This document shows positions 29,555 to 41,048 of a DNA stretch of 42,850 nucleotides, in pieces; the stretch's first letter is position 1, and every line of letters begins with the position of its first letter. The stretch comes from Thermomicrobiales bacterium (GTDB taxonomy: Bacteria > Chloroflexota > Chloroflexia > Thermomicrobiales > CADCWN01). The stretch lies in contig JAUJMV010000008.1 of the NCBI GenBank assembly GCA_030446685.1, forward strand, positions 1 through 42,850. The letters run 5' to 3'. Below the pieces are notes generated by a model, which did no database searches, was not told the DNA's origin, and saw only the letters and a list, made by a program, of their open reading frames with translations. The position numbers and the translations under genes are program-made.

Positions 29555-31207
29555 GTGAACGTCGCTGTGGAACGGCTCCCCGAGAGCCAGGTCGTCCTCG
29601 ACATCAGCACGGACGAGCAGGAGTTCGAGAAGGCGCTCGATCGTGCCTATCGCAAGGTCGTCGGCCAGGTGCGCCTCCCCGGGTTCCGGCCCGGCAAGGC
29701 CCCGCGCCGGATCATCGAGCAGTTGATGGGGCGCGAGGTGCTGATCGAGCAGGCCGACCGCGATCTGCTCGACCCGCTCTACCAGCAGGCGCTGGAGCGG
29801 GAGGGGATCAACCCGGTCAGCGAGCCGGACGTCGAGATCTACCAGGCCGAGCCGCTCGCCTTCAAGGTGACGGTGCAGGTCTACCCCACGGTCGAACTCG
29901 GCGACTACGCCGGGGTGCGCGTCGAGCCGCGCCGGGTCGAGATCGGCGACGAGCAGGTCGACGAGGCGCTGACGCGTCTGCAGAAGGCGCAGAGCCCGTG
30001 GGAGGAGCCGGCCGAGCCGCGCCCGGCGCGCGAGGGCGACCAGGTCACGCTCGACATCGACATCACGCGGGAGGGGGGCGAGCAGTACCGCGAGCCGTTG
30101 CGCGACGGCGTCTTCGTCCTCGGCGAATCGAGCCTCCTCCCCGGCCTGCGCGACGAGATCGTCGGCATGAGCGTCGGCGAGTCGCGGGACGTCCGCCTCG
30201 CCTTCGCCGAGGACGACGAGACCGCCGAGGCCGACATGCGCGGCAAGACGCTCGATTACCACGTCACCCTGAAGGGGGTCAAGGAGCAGCACCCCTTGCC
30301 GCTCGACGACGATCTCGCCAAGCGGGTCAGCGATGGCCGGGTCGAGACGATCGACGGGTTGCGGGCCGAGTTGCGCAAGGAGCTGCTGCGGACCGAGCGG
30401 CAGAAGGCGCGGACCGAGGTCGGCAACGAGGTCGTCAACGCGATGGCCGCCGCCGCGACCTTCGACACCCCCGCCGCGCTGGTCGACCGGCAGGTCGACA
30501 GCGAGATCGACGAGTTGCGCAACCACCTGGGGCAGAACCACGGCCAGACCCTCGAGGACTACCTGCGCTTGCAGGGGCGGACGTTGGAGGAGCAGCGCGA
30601 GCAGTCGCGCCCCGAGGCGGCCCGGCGCCTGCGCAACTCCCTGGTGCTGCGCGAGATCGCCACCCGCGAGGGCGTCTCGGTCAGCGGGCAGGACATCGAC
30701 GCCGAGATCGACCGGCTGGTCGGCGGCGGCGAGGACGCCGAGCGGATGCGGTCGATCTATTCGAGCGGCTACGTCCGCAATCTGCTGGAGAACGACCTCT
30801 TCGAGCGCAAGCTGATGGACCGGATCATCGCGATCGCCACCGAGGGCCGCGGCGCCTTCGAGCCGCCGGAGGAGCCGGAGGAGGCGGCCGGGCCGGCGGC
30901 CGACGACGACGCGCCGGTCGAGGTGCGGGTCGAGGTCGGGGATGACGCCGAGGCGGCCGCCGCGCTGGCGGCGCTGGCCGCGGCGGGGGGCGACCGGCCG
31001 GACGATACTACGTCCGCCGCGCCGGATGACGCGCCCGCCGGGGACGTGCCCGGCGCCGAGTCCGCGGGCGTGCTGCCGGCCGGCCGGGACGTGCCGATCG
31101 GGACGGGCGAGGCGGCCGCGGCGACCGAGACGGTCGTCCCGGACGACGACGGCGCCGCGTCGACCGCGTCGTCGCCCGCGCCCGAGCGTTCCTCCGAGCC
31201 GGCCTGA
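29555..31207 (+). CDS. tig: Trigger factor with long acidic C-terminal tail
   Basis: Ribosome-associated chaperone and peptidyl-prolyl isomerase. The ribosome-binding domain has the signature GFRPGKAPRRIIEQLMG (residues about 43-60). The FKBP-type domain is EGDQVTLDIDIT with VFVLGESSLLPGLRDEIVGM. The C-terminal chaperone arms include FDTPAALVDRQVDSEIDELRNHLG and LVLREIATREGVSVSGQDIDAEI. The core ends near residue 430. The rest, to residue 550, is a low-complexity Ala/Asp/Glu/Pro tail not found in the usual 430-480-residue proteins. GTG at 29555 follows GAGGTGAAGG. It is followed by clpP and clpX, a common arrangement. Confidence 0.95.
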   Translation: MNVAVERLPESQVVLDISTDEQEFEKALDRAYRKVVGQVRLPGFRPGKAPRRIIEQLMGREVLIEQADRDLLDPLYQQALEREGINPVSEPDVEIYQAEPLAFKVTVQVYPTVELGDYAGVRVEPRRVEIGDEQVDEALTRLQKAQSPWEEPAEPRPAREGDQVTLDIDITREGGEQYREPLRDGVFVLGESSLLPGLRDEIVGMSVGESRDVRLAFAEDDETAEADMRGKTLDYHVTLKGVKEQHPLPLDDDLAKRVSDGRVETIDGLRAELRKELLRTERQKARTEVGNEVVNAMAAAATFDTPAALVDRQVDSEIDELRNHLGQNHGQTLEDYLRLQGRTLEEQREQSRPEAARRLRNSLVLREIATREGVSVSGQDIDAEIDRLVGGGEDAERMRSIYSSGYVRNLLENDLFERKLMDRIIAIATEGRGAFEPPEEPEEAAGPAADDDAPVEVRVEVGDDAEAAAALAALAAAGGDRPDDTTSAAPDDAPAGDVPGAESAGVLPAGRDVPIGTGEAAAATETVVPDDDGAASTASSPAPERSSEPA

Positions 31208-31301
31208 GCAGGGCGGGCCGGCGGGCGGCGCGCGGCGTATACTTGGATCGGCGGACGGACGAGGGTAGAGCCGGGTCACGCCGGCATTCTCAAGCGTGAC
31301 C

Positions 31302-31326
31302 GCGCGGGGCGGGACTGCCCCGCGGG
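31302..31326 (+). terminator. GC hairpin between tig and clpP
   Basis: CGCGGGGC and GCCCCGCG pair around a GGGACT loop, in the 190-bp gap between tig and clpP. There is no U-tract, so it may be an attenuator or RNA-stability element. A TATACT -10-like site lies at 31238-31243, between it and tig. Confidence 0.35.
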
Positions 31327-31397
31327 AGGCGTGCGATGCGACGGTCGCACGGCGGTGTACAACGGCAGACAGCGGGAAACCACGAAAGGACCCCCAC

Positions 31398-32051
31398 ATG
31401 TCGGACTTCTACGCCCCCGGCGGGCCGGCGCTGGCCCGGCCCGCGATGGTGATCCCCTACGTCACCGAGACGACCAACCGCGGCGAGCGCACCTACGACG
31501 TCTACTCGCGGCTGCTGCGCGACCGGATCATCTTCCTCGGCACCCCGATCGACGACCAGGTCGCCAACGTGATCGTCGCGCAGCTGATCTTCCTGGCCGG
31601 GGAGGACCCCGACCGCGACATCTCCCTCTACATCAACAGCCCCGGCGGGGTGGTCTACTCCGGGCTGGCGATCTACGACACGATGCAGTACATCAAGCCG
31701 GACGTGGCGACCTACTGCGTCGGGTTGGCCGCCTCGATGGCCTCGACGCTGCTGATGGCCGGGACGCCGGGCAAGCGCATCGCCCTGCCCAACTCGCGGA
31801 TCATGATCCACCAGGGCTCGGTCGGCATCCCGCGCAGCGCGATCCCCGACGTGGAGGTCTTCGCGCGCGAGACGCTGCGCCTGACCACCACCATGACCGA
31901 GATCACCGCGCGGCACACCGGCCAGCCGTTCGAGCGGATCAAGCGCGACACCGAGCGCGACTACTACATGACCGCCGAGGAGGCCAAGGACTACGGCATC
32001 ATCGACCAGGTGGTCCAGCCGTCGAACACGCTGCTGGTCAACAGCCGCTAG
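31398..32051 (+). CDS. clpP: ATP-dependent Clp protease proteolytic subunit
   Basis: Serine protease that forms the double-heptamer chamber of ClpXP. The 217-residue protein has the catalytic Ser113 in [15 protein letters not shown], His138 in RIMIHQG and the Asp in the RDTERD segment. [21 protein letters not shown] and the hydrophobic handle are intact. ATG at 31398 follows AAAGGACCCCCAC. The first 15 residues may be a propeptide. clpX follows, separated by a heptad-repeat hairpin. Confidence 0.97.
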   Translation: MSDFYAPGGPALARPAMVIPYVTETTNRGERTYDVYSRLLRDRIIFLGTPIDDQVANVIVAQLIFLAGEDPDRDISLYINSPGGVVYSGLAIYDTMQYIKPDVATYCVGLAASMASTLLMAGTPGKRIALPNSRIMIHQGSVGIPRSAIPDVEVFARETLRLTTTMTEITARHTGQPFERIKRDTERDYYMTAEEAKDYGIIDQVVQPSNTLLVNSR

Positions 32052-32052
32052 T

Positions 32053-32160
32053 TTGATTGCTGATTGGGGATTGCGGATTGCGGATTCAACAGCCGGCCGC
32101 CACCCGAGTGTCCGAAGCCGGCAGGTAGTCCGCAATCCGCAATCCCCAATCCGCAGTCTG
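32053..32160. repeat. Heptad repeat hairpin, GATTGCG family
   Basis: The left array (32053-32088) has GATTGCT, GATTGGG, GATTGCG, GATTGCG units; the right array (32128-32160) has GTCCGCA, ATCCGCA, ATCCCCA, ATCCGCA. The arms pair almost fully around a loop of about 39 bases. It lies between the clpP stop and the clpX ribosome site. Confidence 0.85.
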
Positions 32161-32182
32161 TTGTAGGGGGTTCCGAGGGGGT

Positions 32183-33457
<1,275 letters not shown>

Positions 33458-33461
33458 CGCC

Positions 33462-33508
33462 GGGGGCCGAAGGGCGAGGGCTGAGGGCGGGAGGCCGGAG
33501 GCGGCGAG
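33462..33508. repeat. Heptad-like G-rich array after clpX
   Basis: GGCCGAA, GGGCGAG, GGCTGAG, GGCGGGA, GGCCGGA units follow a 7-bp period and are related to the CCGCCCT family. No separate complementary array is present; the next element is a terminator. Confidence 0.55.
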
Positions 33509-33545
33509 AGGCGGGGCGGCGCGATCGGATGCCGCCCCGCCTTTG
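33509..33545 (+). terminator. Rho-independent terminator of clpX
   Basis: A perfect 12-bp stem AGGCGGGGCGGC (33509-33520) with GCCGCCCCGCCT (33531-33542), 10-base loop, then TT. It closes the tig-clpP-clpX run. Confidence 0.7.
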
Positions 33546-33581
33546 CACGATCCCGGCGGCCCACCGGGGGAGGATTTCGCG

Positions 33582-34145
33582 ATGACGACCGCCCGGAAGC
33601 TGATGACCGCCGAGGAGTTGCTGCGCCTGCCGGACGACGGCATGCGGCACGAGTTGATCGCGGGGGAGTTGCGCACGATGGCGCCGAGCGGGGCGGAGCA
33701 TGGAGAGATCGCCATCACCTCCGGCAGCGCCCTCAGCCAGTACGTCCGCGCCCACCGCCTGGGCCGGGTGTTCGGGGCCGAGACCGGGTTCCTGCTGGCG
33801 ACCAATCCCGACCTCGTGCGCGCGCCCGACACCGCCTTCGTCAGCCGCGAGCGCGCCCTGGCCACGGGCCGGGTGACGGGCTACTGGCCCGGCGCCCCGG
33901 ACCTGGCGATCGAGGTCATCTCACCCAACGATCGTTACACCGAGGTCGAGGAGAAGGTGGACACCTGGCTGGCGCACGGCACGCGGCTGGTGGTCGTGGT
34001 CGATCCTCGCCGGCGCACCGTCACCGTGCGGCGCCCCGACGGACGGACCCGCCACCTGACCGTCGCCGACACGCTCGACGGCGAGGACGTCGTCCCCGGC
34101 TGGACGCTGCCGGTGCGCGAGCTGTTCGCGCCGGACGACGAATAG
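33582..34145 (+). CDS. Uma2 family (DUF820) putative restriction-endonuclease-fold protein
   Basis: Protein of 187 residues with the PD-(D/E)XK nuclease-like fold of Uma2/DUF820, abundant in Chloroflexota and cyanobacteria; function unproven. The N-terminus is KLMTAEELLRLPDDGMRHELIAGEL. The active-site-like core is RAPDTAFV, then PDLAIEVISPNDRYTEVEEKVDTWLAHGTRLV (Asp, Glu-Val-Ile and Lys of the motif present). The end is VVPGWTLPVRELFA. ATG at 33582 follows GGGGGAGGA. It follows the clpX terminator and is convergent with the NYN gene. Confidence 0.9.
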   Translation: MTTARKLMTAEELLRLPDDGMRHELIAGELRTMAPSGAEHGEIAITSGSALSQYVRAHRLGRVFGAETGFLLATNPDLVRAPDTAFVSRERALATGRVTGYWPGAPDLAIEVISPNDRYTEVEEKVDTWLAHGTRLVVVVDPRRRTVTVRRPDGRTRHLTVADTLDGEDVVPGWTLPVRELFAPDDE

Positions 34146-34200
34146 CACCGCTCGTCATCGCCCCGCGGCGCGGGGTCCGGCAGCGCCACCTCCCAAACGA

Positions 34201-34230
34201 CGGGCGGGCAGCGACATCGCTGCCCGCCCG
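34201..34230. terminator. Bidirectional hairpin terminator
   Basis: A perfect 14-bp inverted repeat (CGGGCGGGCAGCGA and its complement) with almost no spacer lies between two convergent genes. The T-tract is poor (CCTTGC). Confidence 0.6.
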
Positions 34231-34246
34231 CCTTGCTCCTCCACCC

Positions 34247-34282
34247 GCGGCCCTCTGCCTGCGGCCTTCCGCCCTCCCCCCT
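34247..34282. repeat. Heptad repeat array, GCGGCCT/TCCGCCC family
   Basis: Units GCGGCCC, TCTGCCT, GCGGCCT, TCCGCCC, TCCCCCC end exactly at the stop codon of the NYN gene. It shares units with 27747-27787. Confidence 0.6.
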
Positions 34283-35088
34283 CAGCGCACCGGCGGCGTC
34301 CGGCGCAGCAGCCGCGGATCGCTGGTCGGGGGCTGCGGCTCGTCTTCCTCTTCGAGGTCGTCGGGGACGCGGGGCGGGGCGGTGCTGGCCCCGACCGGGG
34401 CGGCGTAGGGGCGCTGCGGCTCGAAGCCGCGCTGGCCCTCGTTCCCGGTCTCCTCGCGGGGCGCCGCCGGCCGGGTGTCCTGGGCCGGCCCGCCGAACGG
34501 CGCGCGGCTCGGCGCGGCCGGCTCGAAGGGGCGGTTCACGCCGCGGTCGCGCGGGAGGGGGGCGCCCCCGTAGGGGCGGGGCAACTCGGCGCGGGCGTAG
34601 GTGCGCGCGTTCGCTTCGAGGTCGATGAAACGGTCGGCGACGTCGATCAGGTCGGTCGAGGTCTGGCGCGGGGTCGCCGCGACCTCGACGCGCAACCCCG
34701 CCCGCTGCGCCGCGTCGACCAGGCTGACGAAGTCGCCGTCGCCGCTGACGATGATCGCCACGTCGAGGTGCGGGGCCTGGGTCAGCAGATCGATCGCCAG
34801 CTCCATGTCGAGGTTGGCCTTGGTCGTGCCGTCCTCGTAGCGGCGCAGCATCTTGGTGCGCACGCGGAAGCCGTTGCGGCTCAGCCAAGTGATGAAGCTG
34901 TGGCTGTTCTCGTCGTCCTGCGCGACGCCGAGATAGGCGTAGGCGCGCTGCAGGCGCCGATCGCCGACCAGGAACTCCAGCAACCGCGCGTAGTCGATGC
35001 GGATGCCCATGTCCTTGGCGGCGAAGTACAGGTTCGACATGTCGAAGAAGATCGAGACGCGGTCAAACTCTTCTCGACGCGCTGGCAT
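34282..35088 (-). CDS. NYN domain (LabA/DUF88-like) protein
   Basis: Putative RNase of the PIN-like NYN fold, 268 residues. Residues 10-165 form the domain: VSIFFDMSNLYFAAKDMG (first Asp plus Ser-Asn), TKANLDMELAIDLL (second acidic site) and VAIIVSGDGDFVSLVDAAQRAG (third Asp site), then VADRFIDLEA. The rest is a disordered Pro/Arg/Glu tail that ends in a heptad repeat. ATG at 35088 follows GAGGGGGGCGT. Relatives act in RNA turnover and, as LabA, in cyanobacterial clock output; whether it works with the KaiC-like gene 7 kb away is speculation. Confidence 0.88.
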   Translation of the reverse strand: MPARREEFDRVSIFFDMSNLYFAAKDMGIRIDYARLLEFLVGDRRLQRAYAYLGVAQDDENSHSFITWLSRNGFRVRTKMLRRYEDGTTKANLDMELAIDLLTQAPHLDVAIIVSGDGDFVSLVDAAQRAGLRVEVAATPRQTSTDLIDVADRFIDLEANARTYARAELPRPYGGAPLPRDRGVNRPFEPAAPSRAPFGGPAQDTRPAAPREETGNEGQRGFEPQRPYAAPVGASTAPPRVPDDLEEEDEPQPPTSDPRLLRRTPPVR

Positions 35089-35295
35089 ACGCCCCCCTCT
35101 TTCCTTATCCCTCGACCAAAAACCTTCGCCAGGGCCGGCGGTTGCCGACCGATGGTACCGCGGGTTTCGCACGCCACCGCCAGAGTAGATTGCGCCCGAC
35201 CGCCACCGGGGCGCCCCCCCGCACCTCGCGGGGCCACTGGGACCACGAATCCGGGAACGAAAAAGCCCGCGTACTCCCCCAGACGATACCGCGCG

Positions 35296-35325
35296 AGTGT
35301 AGCAAACAACGCGGCGGGGCGCAAA
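35296..35325 (-). promoter_or_regulatory. Candidate promoter of the NYN gene
   Basis: Read on the minus strand: TTTGCG, 18 bp, TACACT with a TGC extension. It is about 210 bp before the NYN start. The rest of 35089-35442 shows no other feature. Confidence 0.4.
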
Positions 35326-35442
35326 GGGAGGCCGGTGGATCGCCGGCGACGACCCGCCGCGGGCCGCCCCGCCCCCGCCCAGGGGTACGTACACAGCGGC
35401 GCGGCGCGGCGCGGGAACGCTGTCGGGACGCCCTTTTTTGCC

Positions 35443-35471
35443 TTGACAGCTTATAGGCCGGGTGCTATACT
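35443..35471 (+). promoter_or_regulatory. Strong sigma-70 promoter of the str operon
   Basis: Consensus TTGACA and TATACT are separated by 17 bp with a TGC extended -10. The rpsL start is about 140 bp downstream, leaving a structured GC-rich leader. It is the best promoter in the window. Confidence 0.85.
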
Positions 35472-35614
35472 TCTCCGACGTGCGTGGGCCGGGTTTCCGG
35501 TCCACGTTGTGTCGAGGGGTGGTCCCTCGCCGGTGGGGAACGACGGCGGCCGACGCTCTGTCCACGGACACCGCTCGGGCCGGGCAGCCCCGCCGCCGAA
35601 AGGGAGAGAGACAG

Positions 35615-36031
35615 ATGCCGACGATCAATCAGTTGGTCCGCAAAGGCCGGAAGAGCGTCACCAAGAAGACCAAGGCGCCCGCCCTGCGCTTCACCTACAA
35701 CGCGCTCAAGGACGAGCGCACCCGCGGCAGCGGGTCGCCCCAGAAGCGCGGGGTCTGCACCCAGGTCAAGACGATGACGCCCAAGAAGCCGAACTCGGCC
35801 CTCCGCAAGGTCGCCCGCGTGCGCCTCAGCAATCAGCAAGAGGTGACGGCGTACATCCCGGGCGAGGGGCACAACCTCCAGGAGCATGCGGTGGTGCTCA
35901 TCCGCGGCGGTCGCGTTCGCGACCTGCCGGGTGTGCGCTACCACATCGTCCGGGGCGCCCTCGACACCCGTGGTGTCGAGAACCGGCGGCAGGGGCGGTC
36001 GAAGTACGGCACGAAGGCCCCGAAGAAGTAA
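35615..36031 (+). CDS. rpsL: Small subunit ribosomal protein S12
   Basis: Decoding-centre protein of the 30S subunit. [13 protein letters not shown] is the standard start; ATG at 35615 follows AAGGGAGAGAG. The core [32 protein letters not shown] and [35 protein letters not shown] is intact, with Lys at the usual streptomycin-resistance sites. Between PALR (residue 25) and SPQKRG (41) there are about 14 extra residues ([13 protein letters not shown]) compared with E. coli, giving 138 instead of 124. First gene of the str operon. Confidence 0.97.
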   Translation: MPTINQLVRKGRKSVTKKTKAPALRFTYNALKDERTRGSGSPQKRGVCTQVKTMTPKKPNSALRKVARVRLSNQQEVTAYIPGEGHNLQEHAVVLIRGGRVRDLPGVRYHIVRGALDTRGVENRRQGRSKYGTKAPKK

Positions 36032-36388
36032 CCATCCCCCGCGCCGCGCCCGCCGCTGGGGCGGGCCGGGCTGCGGGGGCGCTGGGCTTCCGAATCAGCG
36101 GATTGACGGTGAAGAGCGGCCCGACATCGGTCGACCGCTCTTCAGTGTGAGTAGCGGACGAGTGGCCGGGCGCCGGCTGTCGGTGAGCGATAGCCGCGTA
36201 GCGTGGGGGCGCGACTACGCCCCATTCGCGCCGGGTGATGCGCACAGGTGGCCGGCGGGCATCACGGCAAAGCAGGAGGCGCGGCGACGCCCCAGGCGCG
36301 TCGTTCGCGACGCGAGGCACTTGAACGCAACGGCGGCTGGCGGCGCGGCCGGCCGGTAGGGTTGGCGGATAGGGACAGGAGAGAAGCG
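36032..36388. other. rpsL-rpsG spacer with hairpin
   Basis: A 357-bp spacer, unusually long for the str operon. It holds a hairpin with 9-bp outer arms GAAGAGCGG/CCGCTCTTC at 36111-36143 and a nested CCGA/TCGG stem, without a U-tract. I see no gene or promoter in the rest. Confidence 0.55.
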
Positions 36389-36859
36389 ATGCCGAGGCGG
36401 GCGAAGGTCGTCAAGCGGGAGTTGCTGCCGGACCCCCGCTACCAGAGCGTGCTGGTGACGCGGATGGTCAACAAGATCATGCAGCGGGGCAAGAAGGGGA
36501 CCGCCGAGCGGATCCTCTACGGCGCGCTGGAGCAGGTCAACACGCGCACCGGGCGCGACGCGCTCGACGTGCTGGAGCAGGCGATGCGCAACGCCACGCC
36601 GGTGATCGAGGTCAAGCCGAAGCGCGTCGGCGGCGCGACCTACCAGGTGCCGGTGACGATCGAGGGGGACCGCCGGCTCTCGCTGGCGATCCGCTGGATG
36701 CTCGCCGCGGCGCGCGCGCGCAACGGCAAGTCGATGGCCGAGAAGCTCGCCAACGAGCTGCTCGACGCCGCCAACAACACCGGCGCGACCGTCAAGCGGC
36801 GCGAGGACACGCACCGCATGGCCGACGCGAACAAGGCCTTCGCGCACTACCGCTTCTAG
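36389..36859 (+). CDS. rpsG: Small subunit ribosomal protein S7
   Basis: Primary 16S rRNA-binding protein that nucleates the 30S head. It has 156 residues, the usual length. MPRRAKVVKRELLPDPRYQS, VTRMVNKIMQRGKKGTAERI, NATPVIEVKPKRVGGATYQVPV and RREDTHRMADANKAFAHYRF are all conserved. ATG at 36389 follows ACAGGAGAGAAGC. An upstream in-frame extension is rejected because it runs through the spacer and lacks homology. A heptad hairpin follows the stop. Confidence 0.97.
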   Translation: MPRRAKVVKRELLPDPRYQSVLVTRMVNKIMQRGKKGTAERILYGALEQVNTRTGRDALDVLEQAMRNATPVIEVKPKRVGGATYQVPVTIEGDRRLSLAIRWMLAAARARNGKSMAEKLANELLDAANNTGATVKRREDTHRMADANKAFAHYRF

Positions 36860-36861
36860 CG

Positions 36862-36951
36862 AAGTACGAACGACGAACGACGAAGTACGAAGAGTACTCC
36901 GCCATTCGTCGCCGGGAATTCGTACTTCGTCACTCGTACTTCGTCATTCGC
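36862..36951. repeat. Heptad repeat hairpin, GAACGAC/GAAGTAC family
   Basis: The left array (36861-36892) reads GAAGTAC, GAACGAC, GAACGAC, GAAGTAC; the right array (36904-36951) reads ATTCGTC, GCCGGGA, ATTCGTA, CTTCGTC, ACTCGTA, CTTCGTC, ATTCGCA. Every unit is exactly 7 bp. It lies between rpsG and fusA in the str operon. Confidence 0.88.
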
Positions 36952-36991
36952 AGAGCCGCGAGGGCGGCAGATAGGACGACACGGCCCGATC

Positions 36992-39097
36992 ATGGTTACC
37001 GATCTTCAGACCCAGGTCCTGGTCATCGGCGACTCCGCGCTCGAGCGGACGCGCAACATCGGCATCATCGCGCATATCGACGCCGGCAAGACGACGACGA
37101 CCGAGCGCATCCTCTTCTACACCGGCCGCGTGCGGAAGATGGGCGAGGTCCACGACGGCGCCGCCACGACCGACTGGATGCCCCAGGAGCGCGAGCGCGG
37201 GATCACGATCACCGCCGCCGCGATCACCGCCTCCTGGAAGGACCACCGGATCAACATCATCGACACCCCCGGCCACGTCGACTTCACCGTCGAGGTCGAG
37301 CGCAGCATGCGCGTGCTCGACGGCGGCGTGGTCGTCTTCGACGCGGTCGCCGGCGTCGAGCCGCAGTCGGAGACGGTCTGGCGCCAGGCCGACAAGTACA
37401 GCGTGCCGCGCATCTGCTTCGTCAACAAGATGGACCGCACCGGCGCGAACTTCTGGCGCACGGTCGAGATGACCAGGGACCGCCTCGGCGCGAAGACCGC
37501 GGTGATCCAGTTGCCGATCGGCGCGGAGGCGGACTTCCTCGGCATCGTCGACCTGATCGAGGGCGCGGCCTACCTCTACCACGACGACCTGGGCCAGAAC
37601 ATCGAGCGGGCGGCGATCCCGGCGGAGATGGCCGACGAGGTCGAGGCGCGCCGGCTGGAGCTGCTGGAGGCGATCGCCGAGACCGACGAGGGGCTGCTGA
37701 CGCGCTACCTGGAGGGCGACGAGATCGCCCCGGACGAGCTGAAGCTGGCCCTGCGCCGGGCGACGATCGCCGGCGCGCTGGTCCCGGTCCTCTGCGGCAC
37801 CGCCCTGAAGAACAAGGGCGTCCAGCTCCTCCTCGACGCGGTGGTCAACTACCTGCCGTCGCCGCTCGACGTGCCGGCGATCCGGGGGACCGACCCGAAG
37901 ACCGGCGAGGAGATCGAGCGCCCGGTCGATCCGCGGGCCCCGTTCGCCTCGCTGGCCTTCAAGATCGTCAGCGACCCGCACGTCGGCAAGCTGGCCTACA
38001 TCCGCGTCTACTCCGGCACCCTGGCGAAGGGCTCCTACGTCTACAACACCGCCAAGGGGCGGCGCGAGCGGGTCGGCCGGCTGATGCAGATGAGCGCGAA
38101 CGCCCGCACCGAGATCGACGAGGTCCAGGCGGGCGACATCGCGGCGGTGATCGGCCTGGCCAACACCTTCACCGGCGACACCCTCTGCGACCCCGACCAG
38201 CCGGTGGTGCTCGAGTCGATCACCTTCCCCGAGCCGGTCATCGACCAGTCGATCGAGCCGAAGTCGCGCGCCGACCAGGACAAGCTGACCAGCGGGCTGG
38301 TCCGCCTGGCCGAGGAGGATCCGACCTTCCGGCTGCGCACCGACGAGGACTCCGGCCAGACGATCATCTCCGGGATGGGCGAGTTGCACCTGGAGATCAT
38401 CACCGACCGGCTGCAGCGCGAGTTCAACGTCTCGGCGAACATCGGCAAGCCGCAGGTCTCCTACAAGGAGACGATCACCCGCCCGACGCACGTCGACCAC
38501 ACCTTCAAGCGGCAGACCGGCGGCAAGGGGCAGTTCGCCCACGTCGTGATCGACGTGGAGCCGCAGGAGCGCGGCAAGGGCTACGAGTTCGAGGACAAGA
38601 TCGTCGGCGGCGCGATCCCGCGCGAGTACATCCCCGCCGTCAGCAAGGGCATCGAGGGCGCGCTCCCCTCCGCCGGCGTCGCCGGCTACCCGGTGGTGGA
38701 CGTGAAGGTGCGGCTGGTGGACGGCTCGTACCACGATGTCGACTCCTCGGAAATGGCCTTCTCGATCGTCGCCTCGATGGCGATCAAGGAGGCAATCCGC
38801 AAGGGCGCGCCGCAGGTCCTGGAGCCGATGATGCGGGTCGAGGTCGTGACGCCCGAGGAGTTCATGGGCGACGCGATGGGCGATCTCAACAGCCGCCGCG
38901 GCCAGATCCAGGGCATGGAGATGCGCGGCAACGCGCAGGTCATCCGCGCCTTCGTGCCGCTGGCGAACATGTTCGGCTACGCCACGGCGCTGCGCTCGAT
39001 GAGCCAGGGCCGCGCCAGTTACTCGATGGAGTTCGACCACTACGCGCCGCTGCCGCAGACGCTCGCCGAGGAGTTGGCGGCCAAGAACCGGCGCTAG
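36992..39097 (+). CDS. fusA: Translation elongation factor G
   Basis: Ribosomal translocase GTPase of 701 residues. G1 is [15 protein letters not shown], the switch region [13 protein letters not shown]3 DTPGHVDF and G4 NKMD. Domain II includes [23 protein letters not shown], domain [31 protein letters not shown] and domain [27 protein letters not shown]. An N-terminal extension of about 18 residues precedes the conserved [10 protein letters not shown]; the ATG at 36992 has only a weak ribosome site, so a later start is possible. Codon use favours GGC and GCC. Confidence 0.96.
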   Translation: MVTDLQTQVLVIGDSALERTRNIGIIAHIDAGKTTTTERILFYTGRVRKMGEVHDGAATTDWMPQERERGITITAAAITASWKDHRINIIDTPGHVDFTVEVERSMRVLDGGVVVFDAVAGVEPQSETVWRQADKYSVPRICFVNKMDRTGANFWRTVEMTRDRLGAKTAVIQLPIGAEADFLGIVDLIEGAAYLYHDDLGQNIERAAIPAEMADEVEARRLELLEAIAETDEGLLTRYLEGDEIAPDELKLALRRATIAGALVPVLCGTALKNKGVQLLLDAVVNYLPSPLDVPAIRGTDPKTGEEIERPVDPRAPFASLAFKIVSDPHVGKLAYIRVYSGTLAKGSYVYNTAKGRRERVGRLMQMSANARTEIDEVQAGDIAAVIGLANTFTGDTLCDPDQPVVLESITFPEPVIDQSIEPKSRADQDKLTSGLVRLAEEDPTFRLRTDEDSGQTIISGMGELHLEIITDRLQREFNVSANIGKPQVSYKETITRPTHVDHTFKRQTGGKGQFAHVVIDVEPQERGKGYEFEDKIVGGAIPREYIPAVSKGIEGALPSAGVAGYPVVDVKVRLVDGSYHDVDSSEMAFSIVASMAIKEAIRKGAPQVLEPMMRVEVVTPEEFMGDAMGDLNSRRGQIQGMEMRGNAQVIRAFVPLANMFGYATALRSMSQGRASYSMEFDHYAPLPQTLAEELAAKNRR

Positions 39098-39106
39098 GCC
39101 GACCCA

Positions 39107-39139
39107 GGGAGGGGAGCACCCCGGTGTTCCCCTCCCTTT
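39107..39139 (+). terminator. Terminator-like hairpin between fusA and tuf
   Basis: GGGAGGGGA and TCCCCTCCC pair, extended inward by CACC/GGTG, and are followed by TTT. It may reduce readthrough so that tuf is set separately from fusA. Confidence 0.6.
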
Positions 39140-39249
39140 CGCGTCCGCCCCACCGCCAGCCGGCGCGGCGGGGCGCGGGCGAAACCTGAGCAAGGACGGC
39201 CCGCGCGAGCGGGCCGCGCGATGAGGACAGTGAGGGAGGACGCACAGCG

Positions 39250-40455
<1,206 letters not shown>

Positions 40456-40485
40456 CGCTGATCCGATAGGCGGGGCGGGAGAGGA

Positions 40486-40562
40486 GGGTTGAAGGTTCAA
40501 GGTTCAAGGTTGAACATTGGCGAAAACCCTTACTTTCAACCTTGAACCTTCAACCTTCAACC
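40486..40562. repeat. Heptad repeat hairpin, GGTTCAA family
   Basis: The left array (40486-40515) is GGTTGAA, GGTTCAA, GGTTCAA, GGTTGAA; the right array (40532-40562) is TTTCAAC, CTTGAAC, CTTCAAC, CTTCAAC. It is the most AT-rich repeat in the window, between tuf and rpsJ, ending 15 bp before the rpsJ start. Confidence 0.88.
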
Positions 40563-40577
40563 CACAAGAGGAGTACC

Positions 40578-40901
40578 ATGGCGACAACCAGGAAGCCGAG
40601 CCAGAAAATCCGCATCCGCCTGAAGGCTTACGATCACAAGATCCTGGACCAGGCGGCGGTGAAGATCGTGGAGACGGCGGAGAGCACCGGCGCGAAGGTG
40701 GCCGGGCCGGTGCCGCTCCCGACGCGGATCGAGCGGGTCACGGTGATGCGCTCGCCCTTCGTCGACAAGGACTCGCAGGAGCACTTCGAGATGCGCACCC
40801 ACAAGCGCCTGATCGACGTGCTGGAGCCGAGCCAGAAGACAATCACGGCGCTGATGCGGCTGAACCTGCCGGCCGGCGTCGACATCGAGGTCAAGCTGTA
40901 G
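40578..40901 (+). CDS. rpsJ: Small subunit ribosomal protein S10
   Basis: 30S protein that also serves as the NusE antitermination factor. It has 107 residues. [40 protein letters not shown] and [39 protein letters not shown] are standard. ATG at 40578 follows AAGAGGAGTACC. It opens the S10 operon. The ribosome site lies directly beside the right arm of a heptad hairpin. Confidence 0.97.
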   Translation: MATTRKPSQKIRIRLKAYDHKILDQAAVKIVETAESTGAKVAGPVPLPTRIERVTVMRSPFVDKDSQEHFEMRTHKRLIDVLEPSQKTITALMRLNLPAGVDIEVKL

Positions 40902-41048
40902 GGGCGGAGCAGGGCATCGGCAGGACAAGACTCCCGCCGGCGCCCCCGCCCGGTCCCGACAAGTCGTCGGGGCGCTCATGCTCGTTCGGGGCGGCAAGTG
41001 GTAACGACCGACTGCCCGCCGAGCCACTGAGGGAGGAGAACGCGGACG

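Noticed and set aside
36944-39193. A 749-codon open frame antisense to fusA on the minus strand
   Set aside because: It is a GC-bias shadow of a conserved gene: Arg/Leu/Asp/Gly/His-rich with no domains. The same holds for long minus-strand frames opposite tig, clpX, tuf and rplC-rplD.
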